IMG/VR virus record: IMGVR_UViG_3300023174_000045
Coordinates: 124,001 to 188,000 of that record
Length of the DNA stretch: 64,000 nt
Reading direction: 5' to 3' (one strand)
DNA from: a virus
In this document: positions 17,771 through 26,659 of the stretch, in pieces
Numbering within the stretch: position 1 is the first letter of the stretch
Layout: each line of letters starts with the position of its first letter
Position numbers and translations under genes: made by a program
Notes under the pieces: model-generated
The model's database searches: none
What the model was told of the DNA's origin: nothing
What the model saw: only the letters and a program-made list of their open reading frames with translations

Positions 17771-18268
17771 ATGTCACCAGTAACATACAAATACACATCA
17801 ACCAAAGAATATCACGATGCATTTCCATGCGCATATCGGCAGTGGCGAGCAGACAGCCATTGTAATTTGATACACGGCTATTCGTTTAGTATGAAGTTTT
17901 ATTTTGGCACTGACAACTTAGACGCACGTAACTGGGCCGCTGACTATGGCGGCTTAAAAGAACTCAAAGGTGTGTTGGAAAGTCAATTTGATCATACATT
18001 GCTAGTGGCCGAAGACGATCCTGAACTAGAATTGTATTTAGAAATGCAAAACAAAAACATTGCCAAGTTGACTATATTACCTAAACTAGGATGCGAAGGA
18101 CTTGCTGATCAGCTGTACAAATATGTCAACGGCGTTTACATTCCTGACTTTTGGGGCCCAGGTGAAGCTGAACGTCTTTGGTGCTATCGTGTAGAGGTGC
18201 GTGAAACACAAAGTAACATGGCTTTCCGAGAAGGTCATAGAGAATGGAACGAAGATTTATTTGTGTGA
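17771..18268 (+). CDS. queD: 6-carboxytetrahydropterin synthase-like (QueD)
   Basis: 165 residues. QueD turns dihydroneopterin triphosphate into 6-carboxytetrahydropterin. The family signature CNLIHGYSF (~31-39) holds the catalytic Cys31 and zinc His35; SQFDHTLLV carries the catalytic Asp-His pair and VEVRETQSN the pterin-binding Glu. Two positions that are zinc histidines in bacterial QueD read differently (GHS is GYS, and the N-terminal AH is AF), with His14 or His30 as possible substitutes, so metal binding may differ. Works between FolE and QueE. Confidence 0.85.
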   Translation: MSPVTYKYTSTKEYHDAFPCAYRQWRADSHCNLIHGYSFSMKFYFGTDNLDARNWAADYGGLKELKGVLESQFDHTLLVAEDDPELELYLEMQNKNIAKLTILPKLGCEGLADQLYKYVNGVYIPDFWGPGEAERLWCYRVEVRETQSNMAFREGHREWNEDLFV

Positions 18269-18320
18269 CACTGTAGCTGGCAAATTTTAATATACCCACA
18301 TTTAACAACTATATAATGCC

Positions 18321-19163
18321 ATGAGCACACATGATTTTGACATTTCCGTATTACTTCCCACGCGGGCAAGAACTGACATGCTGTTTCGCAGTATTCGAAC
18401 ACTGTTTGATCTAGCAGACAACAAAGATCGCATATATCTTTTGGTTGGTTTTGACCGCGACGATGCCAAGGGCATTGACTATTTCAGTCAAGAGATACAA
18501 CCTTGGTTGGCCGAAAATGACATTGAATACAGTGCTATGATTTTTGAGCCCATGGGGTATGAAAACTTAAATGTGTATTACAATCTGTTGGCCAAGCAAC
18601 AATCCGCTGATTGGTATTTTGTCTGGAATGATGATGCAACCATGGTCACCCAGGGATGGGACACAGTGATTCGCAACCACAACGCTGAGTTTCAAATACT
18701 CAAAGTGCATACGCATCATGAACACCCTTACAGTATTTTCCCCATTGTGCCACACAAATGGTATGAACTATTGGGCACATTGAGCCGACATCAGATGATT
18801 GACGCTGAAATAAGTCAAATGGCTTATATGTTGGACATGGTAAAAATTGTCGACATTGATGTGATTCATCAACCTTCGCCTGTGCCCAAAGTGCGATTTG
18901 AAAATACCATCAATGATGTTAGAGATTTTCATCATGAGACCTGGAGGAATCAACGCATGAAAGATTGTGCAACGCTGGCAACATACATGCACTCAGTTGA
19001 TCCCAACAGTACCACATTCTTCAGAAATGTGCTGGAAGGCCGGCAAGATCCTTGGGAAAAATTAGTGGCCAACGACATCAACAAACAACAAATACAATTT
19101 CCCATTGCAGTAGAACAACAAACATATTTTCCTGCTGAACTAAAGATTGGTCTGAATTCATGA
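18321..19163 (+). CDS. GT-A (family 2-like) glycosyltransferase
   Basis: 280 residues. The start ISVLLPTRARTDMLFRSI and the later WYFVWNDDATMVTQGWD (a DxD-like metal/nucleotide-sugar site) match GT-A glycosyltransferases. A TATAAT lies only 4 bases before the ATG, without a convincing -35. It opens a run of sugar-metabolism genes up to 23034, each overlapping or closely following the last. Confidence 0.7.
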   Translation: MSTHDFDISVLLPTRARTDMLFRSIRTLFDLADNKDRIYLLVGFDRDDAKGIDYFSQEIQPWLAENDIEYSAMIFEPMGYENLNVYYNLLAKQQSADWYFVWNDDATMVTQGWDTVIRNHNAEFQILKVHTHHEHPYSIFPIVPHKWYELLGTLSRHQMIDAEISQMAYMLDMVKIVDIDVIHQPSPVPKVRFENTINDVRDFHHETWRNQRMKDCATLATYMHSVDPNSTTFFRNVLEGRQDPWEKLVANDINKQQIQFPIAVEQQTYFPAELKIGLNS

Positions 19164-20380
19164 GCATGATGCAAAGCCAAACAATTGATCATTGTTTGAT
19201 TTCCAAAAACGCAGTGACCAAGATTTTAGATCTAGGGCAACATCCTTATGCTGACACATTCGTAAGACCAGATCAGTTGCATTTGTCTGAACCTGTGTTT
19301 CCATTGCATGTGTATATGAATGAGAAGTCAGGACAAATTCAACTGCGCTACATCAGCAACGCTGAAGAACGCTACAATTTGTACAGTTACAGTTACACTT
19401 CCAGCAATTCAAAATTTGCAAGAGATCACTGGGACAGTTACGCACGGTCTATTGTTGAAAAATGTCGGCCTCAAGGGCTGGTTGTAGAAATTGGCAGCAA
19501 TGACGGATATTTGATCAATCAATTTAGATCACATCAACTGCCTACTCTAGGCGTTGACAGTAGCCGATACATGTGCGACCTGGCCGAATCACTGGGACAA
19601 CCTTGTGTGAATGCTGTGTTTGATCTTGCAGTGGCCGAACAAATAACCACTCAACACGGCCTGGCCAAATTGGTCATTGCCAACAATGTGTTCAATCATG
19701 CCAATGATCCTGTGAGCTTTGCTCGTGGTGTGGCTGAGTTGTTGGACCACGACGGTGTGTTTGTGTTTGAACTGCCTTACTGGGGAGCCATGGTTGACGC
19801 CGCACGATTTGACCAAGTATATCATGAACATGTGAGTTATTTCACTGTAAAAAGCTCTTGGAACCTGTTGCGAGCAGCTGGCATGACCATGATGGACTTT
19901 GAGCATGTGGATTACCATGGTGGTTCCATACGTGTGTTTGCACAAGTGGGCAACAAGTCAATGTCTGTCAAAATACAACAAGCCATAGAACAAGAAACTG
20001 CCGACGGATTGTTTTCTGTGCAACGATATCAAGTCATGCAACAACAAATGATACAGCAACGAGACACATGGTTACAGAATTTTTATACCATGCGTGTGGT
20101 GTCTCCTGATGCAGTGATAATTGGTGTGGGGGCTGCTGCCAAAGCCAACACATGGTTGAACTGGCACGGATTAAACTCATCCACATTGCATTGCATCACT
20201 GACAGTTCTGAGCACAAACAAGGCAAGTACACTCCACTGAGTCGAATTCCCATCCGGGGTGACGAAGAGTTTGCCAAGCATGCTGAACCCATTGCGCTGA
20301 TACTGAGCTGGAACATCAGCGCCGGACTCAAACAAGCCTTGTTGAAAATCAATCCCAACACAAAGTTTATTTCACAATGA
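19160..20380 (+). CDS. NDP-sugar C-methyltransferase-like protein
   Basis: 406 residues, class I SAM methyltransferase. VVEIGSNDGYLINQF (~108-122) is motif I, and YHEHVSYFT is typical of TylCIII/NovU-type sugar C-methyltransferases. The C-terminal domain (AVIIGVGAAAKANTWLNW) matches the accessory domain of that family. The N-terminal zinc-finger Cys of that family are largely missing (only one Cys before residue 90). ATGA-coupled to the glycosyltransferase. Confidence 0.75.
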   Translation: MSMMQSQTIDHCLISKNAVTKILDLGQHPYADTFVRPDQLHLSEPVFPLHVYMNEKSGQIQLRYISNAEERYNLYSYSYTSSNSKFARDHWDSYARSIVEKCRPQGLVVEIGSNDGYLINQFRSHQLPTLGVDSSRYMCDLAESLGQPCVNAVFDLAVAEQITTQHGLAKLVIANNVFNHANDPVSFARGVAELLDHDGVFVFELPYWGAMVDAARFDQVYHEHVSYFTVKSSWNLLRAAGMTMMDFEHVDYHGGSIRVFAQVGNKSMSVKIQQAIEQETADGLFSVQRYQVMQQQMIQQRDTWLQNFYTMRVVSPDAVIIGVGAAAKANTWLNWHGLNSSTLHCITDSSEHKQGKYTPLSRIPIRGDEEFAKHAEPIALILSWNISAGLKQALLKINPNTKFISQ

Positions 20381-20787
20381 AACACTACAACATCTACAAC
20401 AACAATGAAAAAGGTCTGGGAAGTTTCCAAGACAATCGAGGAACCATCACAGATATTTTTCATCATATCAACGTAAACTCTGCTTGTATCATTACCAACA
20501 CTCCAGGTGCAGTTCGTGCCAATCACTATCATGAATTGACCACACAGTATACCTATGTGTTGTCTGGATCATTGGATTACTATTCCAAGCCGGTGGGCAG
20601 TACAGAACCAGCTGATGTGATCACAGCAGGCCCCGGCGATATGATAATCAGCAAACCCAATGAGATACATGCATGGCGTACCGGTGCCGAAGGATGCACA
20701 TTGATTGCATTTGCACAAGGTCCACGTGGCGGCGAAGACTACGAAAATGACACTGTGCGTGTAGATTCAATCATTCCCGATGCCTAA
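20377..20787 (+). CDS. cupin protein, sugar epimerase/isomerase-like
   Basis: 136 residues. Cupin motif 1 is RANHYHELTTQYTYVLSG and motif 2 GDMIISKPNEIHAW. The layout resembles dTDP-sugar 3,4-ketoisomerase or WxcM-like cupins acting on nucleotide sugars, which suits the neighbours. ATGA-coupled upstream, 8-bp overlap downstream. Confidence 0.7.
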   Translation: MKHYNIYNNNEKGLGSFQDNRGTITDIFHHINVNSACIITNTPGAVRANHYHELTTQYTYVLSGSLDYYSKPVGSTEPADVITAGPGDMIISKPNEIHAWRTGAEGCTLIAFAQGPRGGEDYENDTVRVDSIIPDA

Positions 20788-21373
20788 AGCAGTTGTATTT
20801 GGGGTACATGGCGGCATAGGCACAGCCACTACAGAACATTTTTTGGCAGCTGGATACACTGTGGTGCCTGTAACCAGACAATTGATTGACTTTGCACAAC
20901 TTAACAGTTACAATGCAGTCAGTGAGTTGTTGATGAATCATCAACCGGATGTGGTTGTTAACTGTGCAGGTCATTTTGACCGCACAAATACCCAACCTCA
21001 CAGCATGACGTTTGATGTCAATGTTGGTTCTAATTGGGCCGTTATACAGCATTATATGAACAACGTACCTAAAAAATCAGTGCATGTAGTAATGGTGGGA
21101 TCCAGTGCTTACAGTTCTGGTCGCAAGAACTACATGTTGTATTCGGCCAGCAAGGCAGCAGTGTACAACTTATGGCAGGGTGCAGTTGAATATTTTTTAG
21201 ACAGCACAGTGTGTGTAAGTTTGATCAATCCTGTGCGAACTCGTACTGCCATGATTGGAACTGATGTCGCTGGTCCATGTTTGGAACCAGCTGACGTGGC
21301 TAGAGAAATTTTAAACATTGCATCAACTACAAGAAATCAAGTGGTTGATATGAACTATTCCAAGGAGAAATAA
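20780..21373 (+). CDS. short-chain dehydrogenase/reductase
   Basis: 197 residues, classical SDR: NAD motif GVHGGIG (~8-14), VVNCAG, catalytic Ser in VGSSAYSS and YSASK (Tyr-x3-Lys). It probably reduces or oxidises a sugar or small-molecule carbonyl within the glycan cluster. It abuts the next gene directly (stop 21373, start 21374). Confidence 0.78.
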   Translation: MPKAVVFGVHGGIGTATTEHFLAAGYTVVPVTRQLIDFAQLNSYNAVSELLMNHQPDVVVNCAGHFDRTNTQPHSMTFDVNVGSNWAVIQHYMNNVPKKSVHVVMVGSSAYSSGRKNYMLYSASKAAVYNLWQGAVEYFLDSTVCVSLINPVRTRTAMIGTDVAGPCLEPADVAREILNIASTTRNQVVDMNYSKEK

Positions 21374-22147
21374 ATGAAAATTGGTATTATTGGTCGAGGC
21401 ACTGTGGGCAAGGCAGTGTATGAAGGCTTGTCACATCTAGGGCACAAAATGAGTTTCTTTGATCCAGCATATGAAGGATCCACGCTGAATGATGTATTGA
21501 GCACAGACTGTGTGTTCATTTGTGTGCCAACCAATCAAGCTGACAATGGCGATTGCGACACCAGCATTGTGGAAAAAGTCATCAGCGAATTAGACACCGC
21601 CGGATACCAAGGCCTAGTGGGAATCAAAAGCACTGTGGTACCCGGCACCAGCGATCGACTGTCTGCTGCTCATCCTAACTTACGCATTTGCAGTGTGCCA
21701 GAATTTTTACGTGCCAAAACAGCCTTGGCCGACTTCATGTACAATCATGATTTGTTGATCATTGGCAGTCATCGTGAAGAGGACTTTGACACAGTCAAGG
21801 CCATACACGGGAATCTTCCCAAAGCAGTGTCGTGTGTCAAACCAGCCGAAGCCGAAGTGGTCAAGTACTTCAACAATGTAAATCATTCAGTGCAGATTAT
21901 CTTTGCCAATATTGCCTACGAGGTATGTAACAAACTAGGTTTGGACTACAACAATGTTTACAATGCCATTATCAAAAGAGAATGTTTCAATCCAGCATAC
22001 TTGATGTGCAATGACAACCTGAGAGGATTCGGCGGACATTGTTTGCCCAAGGACACCGCTGCCTGGGCCAACTTGGTACGTGATCTAGGACTTGAATTTG
22101 ACCTGATCACGGCCACCATCAAAGACAACGAGAAAATAAACAAATGA
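21374..22147 (+). CDS. UDP-glucose/GDP-mannose dehydrogenase-like, truncated form
   Basis: 257 residues. The NAD motif GIIGRGTVG (~3-11), the VPEFLRAKTALADF block and the catalytic Cys loop GFGGHCLPKD are present. The C-terminal UDP-binding domain of full-length dehydrogenases (~400+ residues) is missing, a form known from other marine phages. It could oxidise a nucleotide sugar to a uronic acid or act on a related substrate. Confidence 0.75.
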   Translation: MKIGIIGRGTVGKAVYEGLSHLGHKMSFFDPAYEGSTLNDVLSTDCVFICVPTNQADNGDCDTSIVEKVISELDTAGYQGLVGIKSTVVPGTSDRLSAAHPNLRICSVPEFLRAKTALADFMYNHDLLIIGSHREEDFDTVKAIHGNLPKAVSCVKPAEAEVVKYFNNVNHSVQIIFANIAYEVCNKLGLDYNNVYNAIIKRECFNPAYLMCNDNLRGFGGHCLPKDTAAWANLVRDLGLEFDLITATIKDNEKINK

Positions 22148-23034
22148 GTAAAATACTAGTAACCGGTGCTTCAGGTTTGTTGGGCACAGAATTTTGTCGA
22201 CAGTTGATCAATGACGGTCACATTGTGTATGCGGTGGACAATCACAGTCGTAGCACAACCATTCCCAGTTGCAGTGAATGGTATCCCATGGATCTAAACA
22301 ATGTTGATACCATCAACAGTTTGCCCACAGACTTTGATTACATCTATCACTACGGTGCCATCAACGGTACCACCAACTTCTACAACATGCCCAACAAGGT
22401 GTTGGAAAATAACTTTGTGTGTGATTTGAACATTTTTAATTTTGCTCGAAAGTGCAAGAATCTAACACGTTTGGTGTATGCTTCAAGTTCAGAAATTGTA
22501 GCCGATGATGCTGTGAGTCCTGTGCCAGAGCACACTGATGTGTTGATTAAAAACATTCACAATGCACGTTGGAGTTATAGACTGGCCAAGATCACTTCAG
22601 AAAACTACTTGGTCAATTCAGACTTGCCTTACATGATCATTAGATATTTCAATGTGTACGGCGAGAACAGCAAGCAAGGACATTTCTTAGGCGATCAAAT
22701 CAGCAAGATACGCAAGGGTGTGTTCTCTGTTATTGGCGCACAAGAAACACGCAGTTTCTGTCATGTCAGTGATGCCACTCGTGCCAGTATTTTTGTTGCT
22801 GAAAATTGCAATCGCGAAGTGATCAACGTGGGCAATGATCGTGAAATTTCAATTGGTGATGCAGTCAAGGCCATTGCTGCAATAATGGGCCATGCCAATG
22901 CAGAGTTTGAACAGTTGCCCAGCATGCCTGGATCAGTGACCAATCGACGTCCCGACATCAGCAAACTGCGCAGTATCATGCCTGACTATGAGCCTATGTC
23001 TTTTGAACAAGGCATTAGACAAATTTTATCCTGA
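22144..23034 (+). CDS. NAD-dependent epimerase/dehydratase
   Basis: 296 residues, extended SDR: VTGASGLLGTEFC (~5-17), YASSSEIV and YRLAK as the Tyr-x3-Lys motif, RYFNVYGE as the typical NDP-sugar epimerase block. Paralogous in type to the galE-like gene at 10451. Last gene of the glycan cluster before the queE promoter. Confidence 0.8.
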   Translation: MSKILVTGASGLLGTEFCRQLINDGHIVYAVDNHSRSTTIPSCSEWYPMDLNNVDTINSLPTDFDYIYHYGAINGTTNFYNMPNKVLENNFVCDLNIFNFARKCKNLTRLVYASSSEIVADDAVSPVPEHTDVLIKNIHNARWSYRLAKITSENYLVNSDLPYMIIRYFNVYGENSKQGHFLGDQISKIRKGVFSVIGAQETRSFCHVSDATRASIFVAENCNREVINVGNDREISIGDAVKAIAAIMGHANAEFEQLPSMPGSVTNRRPDISKLRSIMPDYEPMSFEQGIRQILS

Positions 23035-23065
23035 TGCAAAATGAAAAGATTGTTTGGATGCAGTA

Positions 23066-23094
23066 TTGACAAAAGATAGAACTCGTGTTAAAAT
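23066..23094 (+). promoter_or_regulatory. sigma70-like promoter of queE
   Basis: TTGACA (23066-23071), 17-bp spacer, TAAAAT (23089-23094), ahead of the ATG at 23123. Confidence 0.7.
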
Positions 23095-23122
23095 GCATGA
23101 CAGATTATAAAGGCAATGCAAC

Positions 23123-23995
23123 ATGTTTGGAACTAACGAAATTATTGGCAAGAAGTATTTTAAGGACGCACCCGCAGACAGTTTGTTTGTAACCAGTATG
23201 TTCTTTACACTGCAAGGTGAAGGTCCGTATGCAGGTCAGCCTGCGCTGTTTATACGCCTGGCCAAATGTAACTTGGATTGCAGTTTCTGTGACACATACT
23301 TTGATGATGGTGACTGGTTGACATTCGATCAACTTGAAAACAAAATGCATGCCGCGGTCAATGACTTTTGGGGCAAGCAAGGCAAAACTGTGCCTGTCTG
23401 GGCCAACAATGGTATTGGCCATCCAGGTGTGGTGTTGGTAATGACCGGTGGCGAACCGTTGTTACAAGAAAATATTTCAGCGTTTATGAGTCGCCAATTA
23501 CCGCGATTCAAGGCTGTACAAGTTGAAAGCAATGGCATTCCAGAAACTGCTGTGCCCGAGGGTGTCACGCTGGTATGCAGTCCCAAGTGCATGGAAAAGA
23601 ACGGTGTTGCCACTAAATATCTTGCACCAAGCAAAACCATATTGGATCGTGCAGACTGCTTGAAGTTTGTTATGACAGCAGATGCAGATAGTCCATACAA
23701 CAGTATTCCTGAGTGGGCACATGAATGGAAGCGTGTGAATCCCCAAAAAGAAATCTATTGCAGTCCAATGAATGTGTACAACGATTTCCCACAAAGGATC
23801 AAACTGTTGCGAGCAGAAAAGGGCACAATCACCATGGCCGAACGTAGCACAGTGGATGAGGTCATCAGTTTCTGGGAGCCTGGTTTGTTGAACTTGACAG
23901 CCAATCAAGCCAATCACGAATACACCGGTCGCTACTGTGTTGAGCATGGGCTCAAATTGAACTTGCAGATGCATTTATATGCAAGCCTGGCATGA
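23123..23995 (+). CDS. queE: 7-carboxy-7-deazaguanine synthase (QueE)
   Basis: 290 residues, radical SAM. FTLQGEGPYAG (~28-38) is the QueE start motif, and the [4Fe-4S] triad CNLDCSFC gives Cys49, Cys53 and Cys56. VMTGGEPLLQ binds SAM, and CSPK...YLAPSK follows. It converts 6-carboxytetrahydropterin to 7-carboxy-7-deazaguanine. It completes FolE-QueD-QueE in this window; the next enzyme, QueC, was not found. Overlaps the next gene by ATGA. Confidence 0.92.
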   Translation: MFGTNEIIGKKYFKDAPADSLFVTSMFFTLQGEGPYAGQPALFIRLAKCNLDCSFCDTYFDDGDWLTFDQLENKMHAAVNDFWGKQGKTVPVWANNGIGHPGVVLVMTGGEPLLQENISAFMSRQLPRFKAVQVESNGIPETAVPEGVTLVCSPKCMEKNGVATKYLAPSKTILDRADCLKFVMTADADSPYNSIPEWAHEWKRVNPQKEIYCSPMNVYNDFPQRIKLLRAEKGTITMAERSTVDEVISFWEPGLLNLTANQANHEYTGRYCVEHGLKLNLQMHLYASLA

Positions 23996-24414
23996 TACTA
24001 GATGGAGCATTTGAAATGTGGGATTGGTTAACAAAAAAGAAAACGCCTCCTGTAAAAGAGGAAAAAGAAAAAGTTATTCGTGTGCCCCGGGCACCAGAAA
24101 AAACTGCCAAACAAATTGCCACAGAGAACAATGAACCTTATGTGGCTATTTTAACAATGGACATCGATCCTACCAACTTGCACCAAGGTGCATTTGAATT
24201 GGATTGGAACGAGATATTCATTGCCAGGCTGGTCAAAGCCGGTTACATGATGAAACCCACAGACGCAGACTCAGACATTGTGGACCGTTGGTTCCAAAAT
24301 GTGTGCAGACACGTTGTGATGGAAACATGGGAACAGGATCAAGCCATGCGCAACTCAGCAAATGGTTATGTACACACTCGAGACATTGGTGATGGCCGCA
24401 GTGAAATAAGTTAA
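23992..24414 (+). CDS. conserved hypothetical protein
   Basis: 140 residues, with a Lys/Glu/Pro-rich stretch (~13-40: LTKKKTPPVKEEKEK) then a compact acidic domain (VAILTMDIDPTNLHQGAFELDWNE). ATGA-coupled to queE; an alternative ATG at 24016 would drop 8 residues. Function unknown. Confidence 0.6.
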   Translation: MILDGAFEMWDWLTKKKTPPVKEEKEKVIRVPRAPEKTAKQIATENNEPYVAILTMDIDPTNLHQGAFELDWNEIFIARLVKAGYMMKPTDADSDIVDRWFQNVCRHVVMETWEQDQAMRNSANGYVHTRDIGDGRSEIS

Positions 24415-24424
24415 GGATATTGAT

Positions 24425-24916
24425 ATGATGGATGGAAGACGAGTGGGCTTTACCGCCTCAACTTTTGATTTGTTACACGCTGGCCACATTGCCATGTTGC
24501 GTGAAGCCAAAGAAGAATGCGACTATTTGATTTGCGCATTGCAAAACGACCCCACCCTGGATCGGCCCAACAAGAATCGTCCAGTGCAAAGCATTGTAGA
24601 ACGACAACTGCAACTGATTGGGTGCAAGTATGTGGACGAAGTTTGGGTGTACAACACAGAAAAAGATCTAGAAGACTTGTTGTTGATCCTGCCCATTGAT
24701 GTGCGTATACTGGGTGTAGAATACGAAGGACGTGAATTTACCGGACGTGAAATTTGTCACAAACGAGATATTGAATTGCACTTCAACGGACGTGATCACT
24801 CTTTTAGTAGCAGTGAACTACGCCAGCGTGTGGCCAATGCTGAATCTTTAAAAAAGAAACTGGAAGAATGGGAACCAGTGGGTGCAGATGACACAGGTGG
24901 ACCCAGCCCAAGATGA
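24425..24916 (+). CDS. cytidylyltransferase-like nucleotidyltransferase
   Basis: 163 residues. GFTASTFDLLHAGHIAML contains the HxGH nucleotide-binding motif, and FSSSELRQRV matches the (I/F)SS(S/T)xxR motif of TagD/RfaE2-type enzymes that attach CMP or AMP to a phospho-sugar or phospho-alcohol. The C-terminal ~20 residues are a disordered tail. ATGA-coupled to the SGNH-like gene. Confidence 0.8.
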   Translation: MMDGRRVGFTASTFDLLHAGHIAMLREAKEECDYLICALQNDPTLDRPNKNRPVQSIVERQLQLIGCKYVDEVWVYNTEKDLEDLLLILPIDVRILGVEYEGREFTGREICHKRDIELHFNGRDHSFSSSELRQRVANAESLKKKLEEWEPVGADDTGGPSPR

Positions 24917-25638
24917 TATTGTATGCCAACGGATGTAGCAACACCGCAGCCGCCGAAGCTGTTTTGCCCTATGGGTTCGCCGAGGACGATGGCGAGTTGT
25001 ATCATTTGGGACGGCGTCCACATCCTGTAAATTTAGAAGCAAGCTGGTGTACCCACTTGGCACGTGACCTCGGTATGACATTGTATTGTGACGCAGAATC
25101 TTCAGCCAGCAATGATAGAATTTTAAGAACTACCCGTGAATGGATAGCAAACAATCCTGAAAAATTGAACAACACATTCATGGTCATACAATGGACCACC
25201 TGGGAACGAGAAGAATGGTTACACGATGATGGCACATGGTATCAAGTCAATGCATCGGGTGCAGACATGGTACCTGAAGAATGGCGTCGACGCTACCAAA
25301 AATATATAGTTGGTGTAAATTGGGAAAAGAAAACTCAAGAAGCACATGAAAAGATTTGGGCATTACACACCGAACTACAAAGTTTAAATGTTCCTCATTT
25401 GTTTTACAGTGGGCACAGTACCTTTAATGATATCCAAAATCATCTAGATTGGGGCACAAGTTATATGGAACCTTACAATAGGCAAGGATCTTACAATGCC
25501 ATTTTACAACAAAATGGGCATGTACCCACAAAATGGTACCATTTTGATGCCAAAGGCCATTGCTTTTGGGCCAACTATGTGTTACAATACATCAAGCAAA
25601 ACAACTTGGTGAACACAGATGCGCTACCTACTGATTGA
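24913..25638 (+). CDS. SGNH-like protein (copy 1)
   Basis: 241 residues. NGCSNT at the N-terminus stands where SGNH hydrolases have GDS, SSASNDRI matches the GxND block, and DAKGHCFWANYV ends the protein like the Asp-x-x-His block. One of four relatives in the window (others at 26649, 32180 and 33011-). Esterase or acetyl-transfer activity on glycans is the usual role of the fold; not shown here. The next gene overlaps its last 20 bp. Confidence 0.5.
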   Translation: MILYANGCSNTAAAEAVLPYGFAEDDGELYHLGRRPHPVNLEASWCTHLARDLGMTLYCDAESSASNDRILRTTREWIANNPEKLNNTFMVIQWTTWEREEWLHDDGTWYQVNASGADMVPEEWRRRYQKYIVGVNWEKKTQEAHEKIWALHTELQSLNVPHLFYSGHSTFNDIQNHLDWGTSYMEPYNRQGSYNAILQQNGHVPTKWYHFDAKGHCFWANYVLQYIKQNNLVNTDALPTD

Positions 25639-26659
25639 TACTAGCAACATGTTTTTCCGTGCGCGGCACCAAGCGCATCGTGCCGCAGACACATGGACCA
25701 AATTGGGGTTTGCCCTGCACTTGACTATAATGAGCGCTAACAAAGTGGCTCGACAATTTGGCGCCGATCACGTGGTTTTCGCACTAGAAGGTCGAAGCTG
25801 GCGCAAAGATCACTACCGGCCCTACAAAGCCAACCGTGCTGTGGCACGTGGGCAAATGAGCGAAACTGAAGCAGAAGAGGACAAATTGTTCTGGGAAACC
25901 TATGATGAGCTGACTAAATACTTGTCTACACGAACCAACTGTAGTGTCGTCCGTTGTGCCACAGCAGAAGCAGACGATATCATTGCACGTTGGATTGCTT
26001 TACACCCCCAAGACGAACACGTAATTGTCAGCTCAGATTCAGACTTTGTGCAATTGGTTGCACCCAATGTCAAACTGTACAATGGCATCAACGATTACTT
26101 GTTCAGCACTGAGGGTGTTACAGACGCAAAAGGCAAACACTTGAGTTTTACCATTGAGAGCAACAGCAAGATCAAGGTTGGCAAAGCCAATTCAGAATTT
26201 GTCACACCTCCTGACTATCAACGTTGGGTGTTGTTCTTGAAGTGCATGCGTGGTGATCCTGGTGACAATGTGTTTTCAGCATACCCGGGTGTGCGACTCA
26301 AAGGCACCAAGAACCAAGTGGGACTCACCGAAGCATTTGAAGATCGTGACCGCAAAGGCTATGCGTGGAACAATCTCATGTTGCAACGTTGGGCCGATCA
26401 TGAACAAGTGGAACACAAGGTGTTAGAAGATTATGAACGCAATCGTGTGTTGATTGATCTCACTGCACAACCTGATGAAGTCAAAGCTGTGGTAGACGAA
26501 GCCATACGTGAGCAAGTTAGTCATAGAGATGTGGGCATGGTGGGTGCGCACTTTTTACGGTTCTGTGGCCGATACGAGCTGACCAAACTCAGCGATCATG
26601 CAGAACAAGTGGGTCGTTGGATGAATGAAACTTACAAAGGAGTTTTAGATGCAAGTTAA
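25619..26659 (+). CDS. rnh: 5'-3' exonuclease/RNase H (T4 Rnh, FEN family)
   Basis: 346 residues (T4 RNase H: 305). Removes RNA primers from Okazaki fragments. The acidic metal clusters are visible: LLIDTSNMFFRA (Asp7), ALEGRSWRKDHYRPYKANR, CATAEADDIIARW and VIVSSDSDFVQL, and the helix-hairpin region KCMRGDPGDNV. The start overlaps the SGNH-like gene by 20 bp. Belongs functionally with polymerase and clamp although 20 kb away. Confidence 0.88.
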   Translation: MRYLLIDTSNMFFRARHQAHRAADTWTKLGFALHLTIMSANKVARQFGADHVVFALEGRSWRKDHYRPYKANRAVARGQMSETEAEEDKLFWETYDELTKYLSTRTNCSVVRCATAEADDIIARWIALHPQDEHVIVSSDSDFVQLVAPNVKLYNGINDYLFSTEGVTDAKGKHLSFTIESNSKIKVGKANSEFVTPPDYQRWVLFLKCMRGDPGDNVFSAYPGVRLKGTKNQVGLTEAFEDRDRKGYAWNNLMLQRWADHEQVEHKVLEDYERNRVLIDLTAQPDEVKAVVDEAIREQVSHRDVGMVGAHFLRFCGRYELTKLSDHAEQVGRWMNETYKGVLDAS

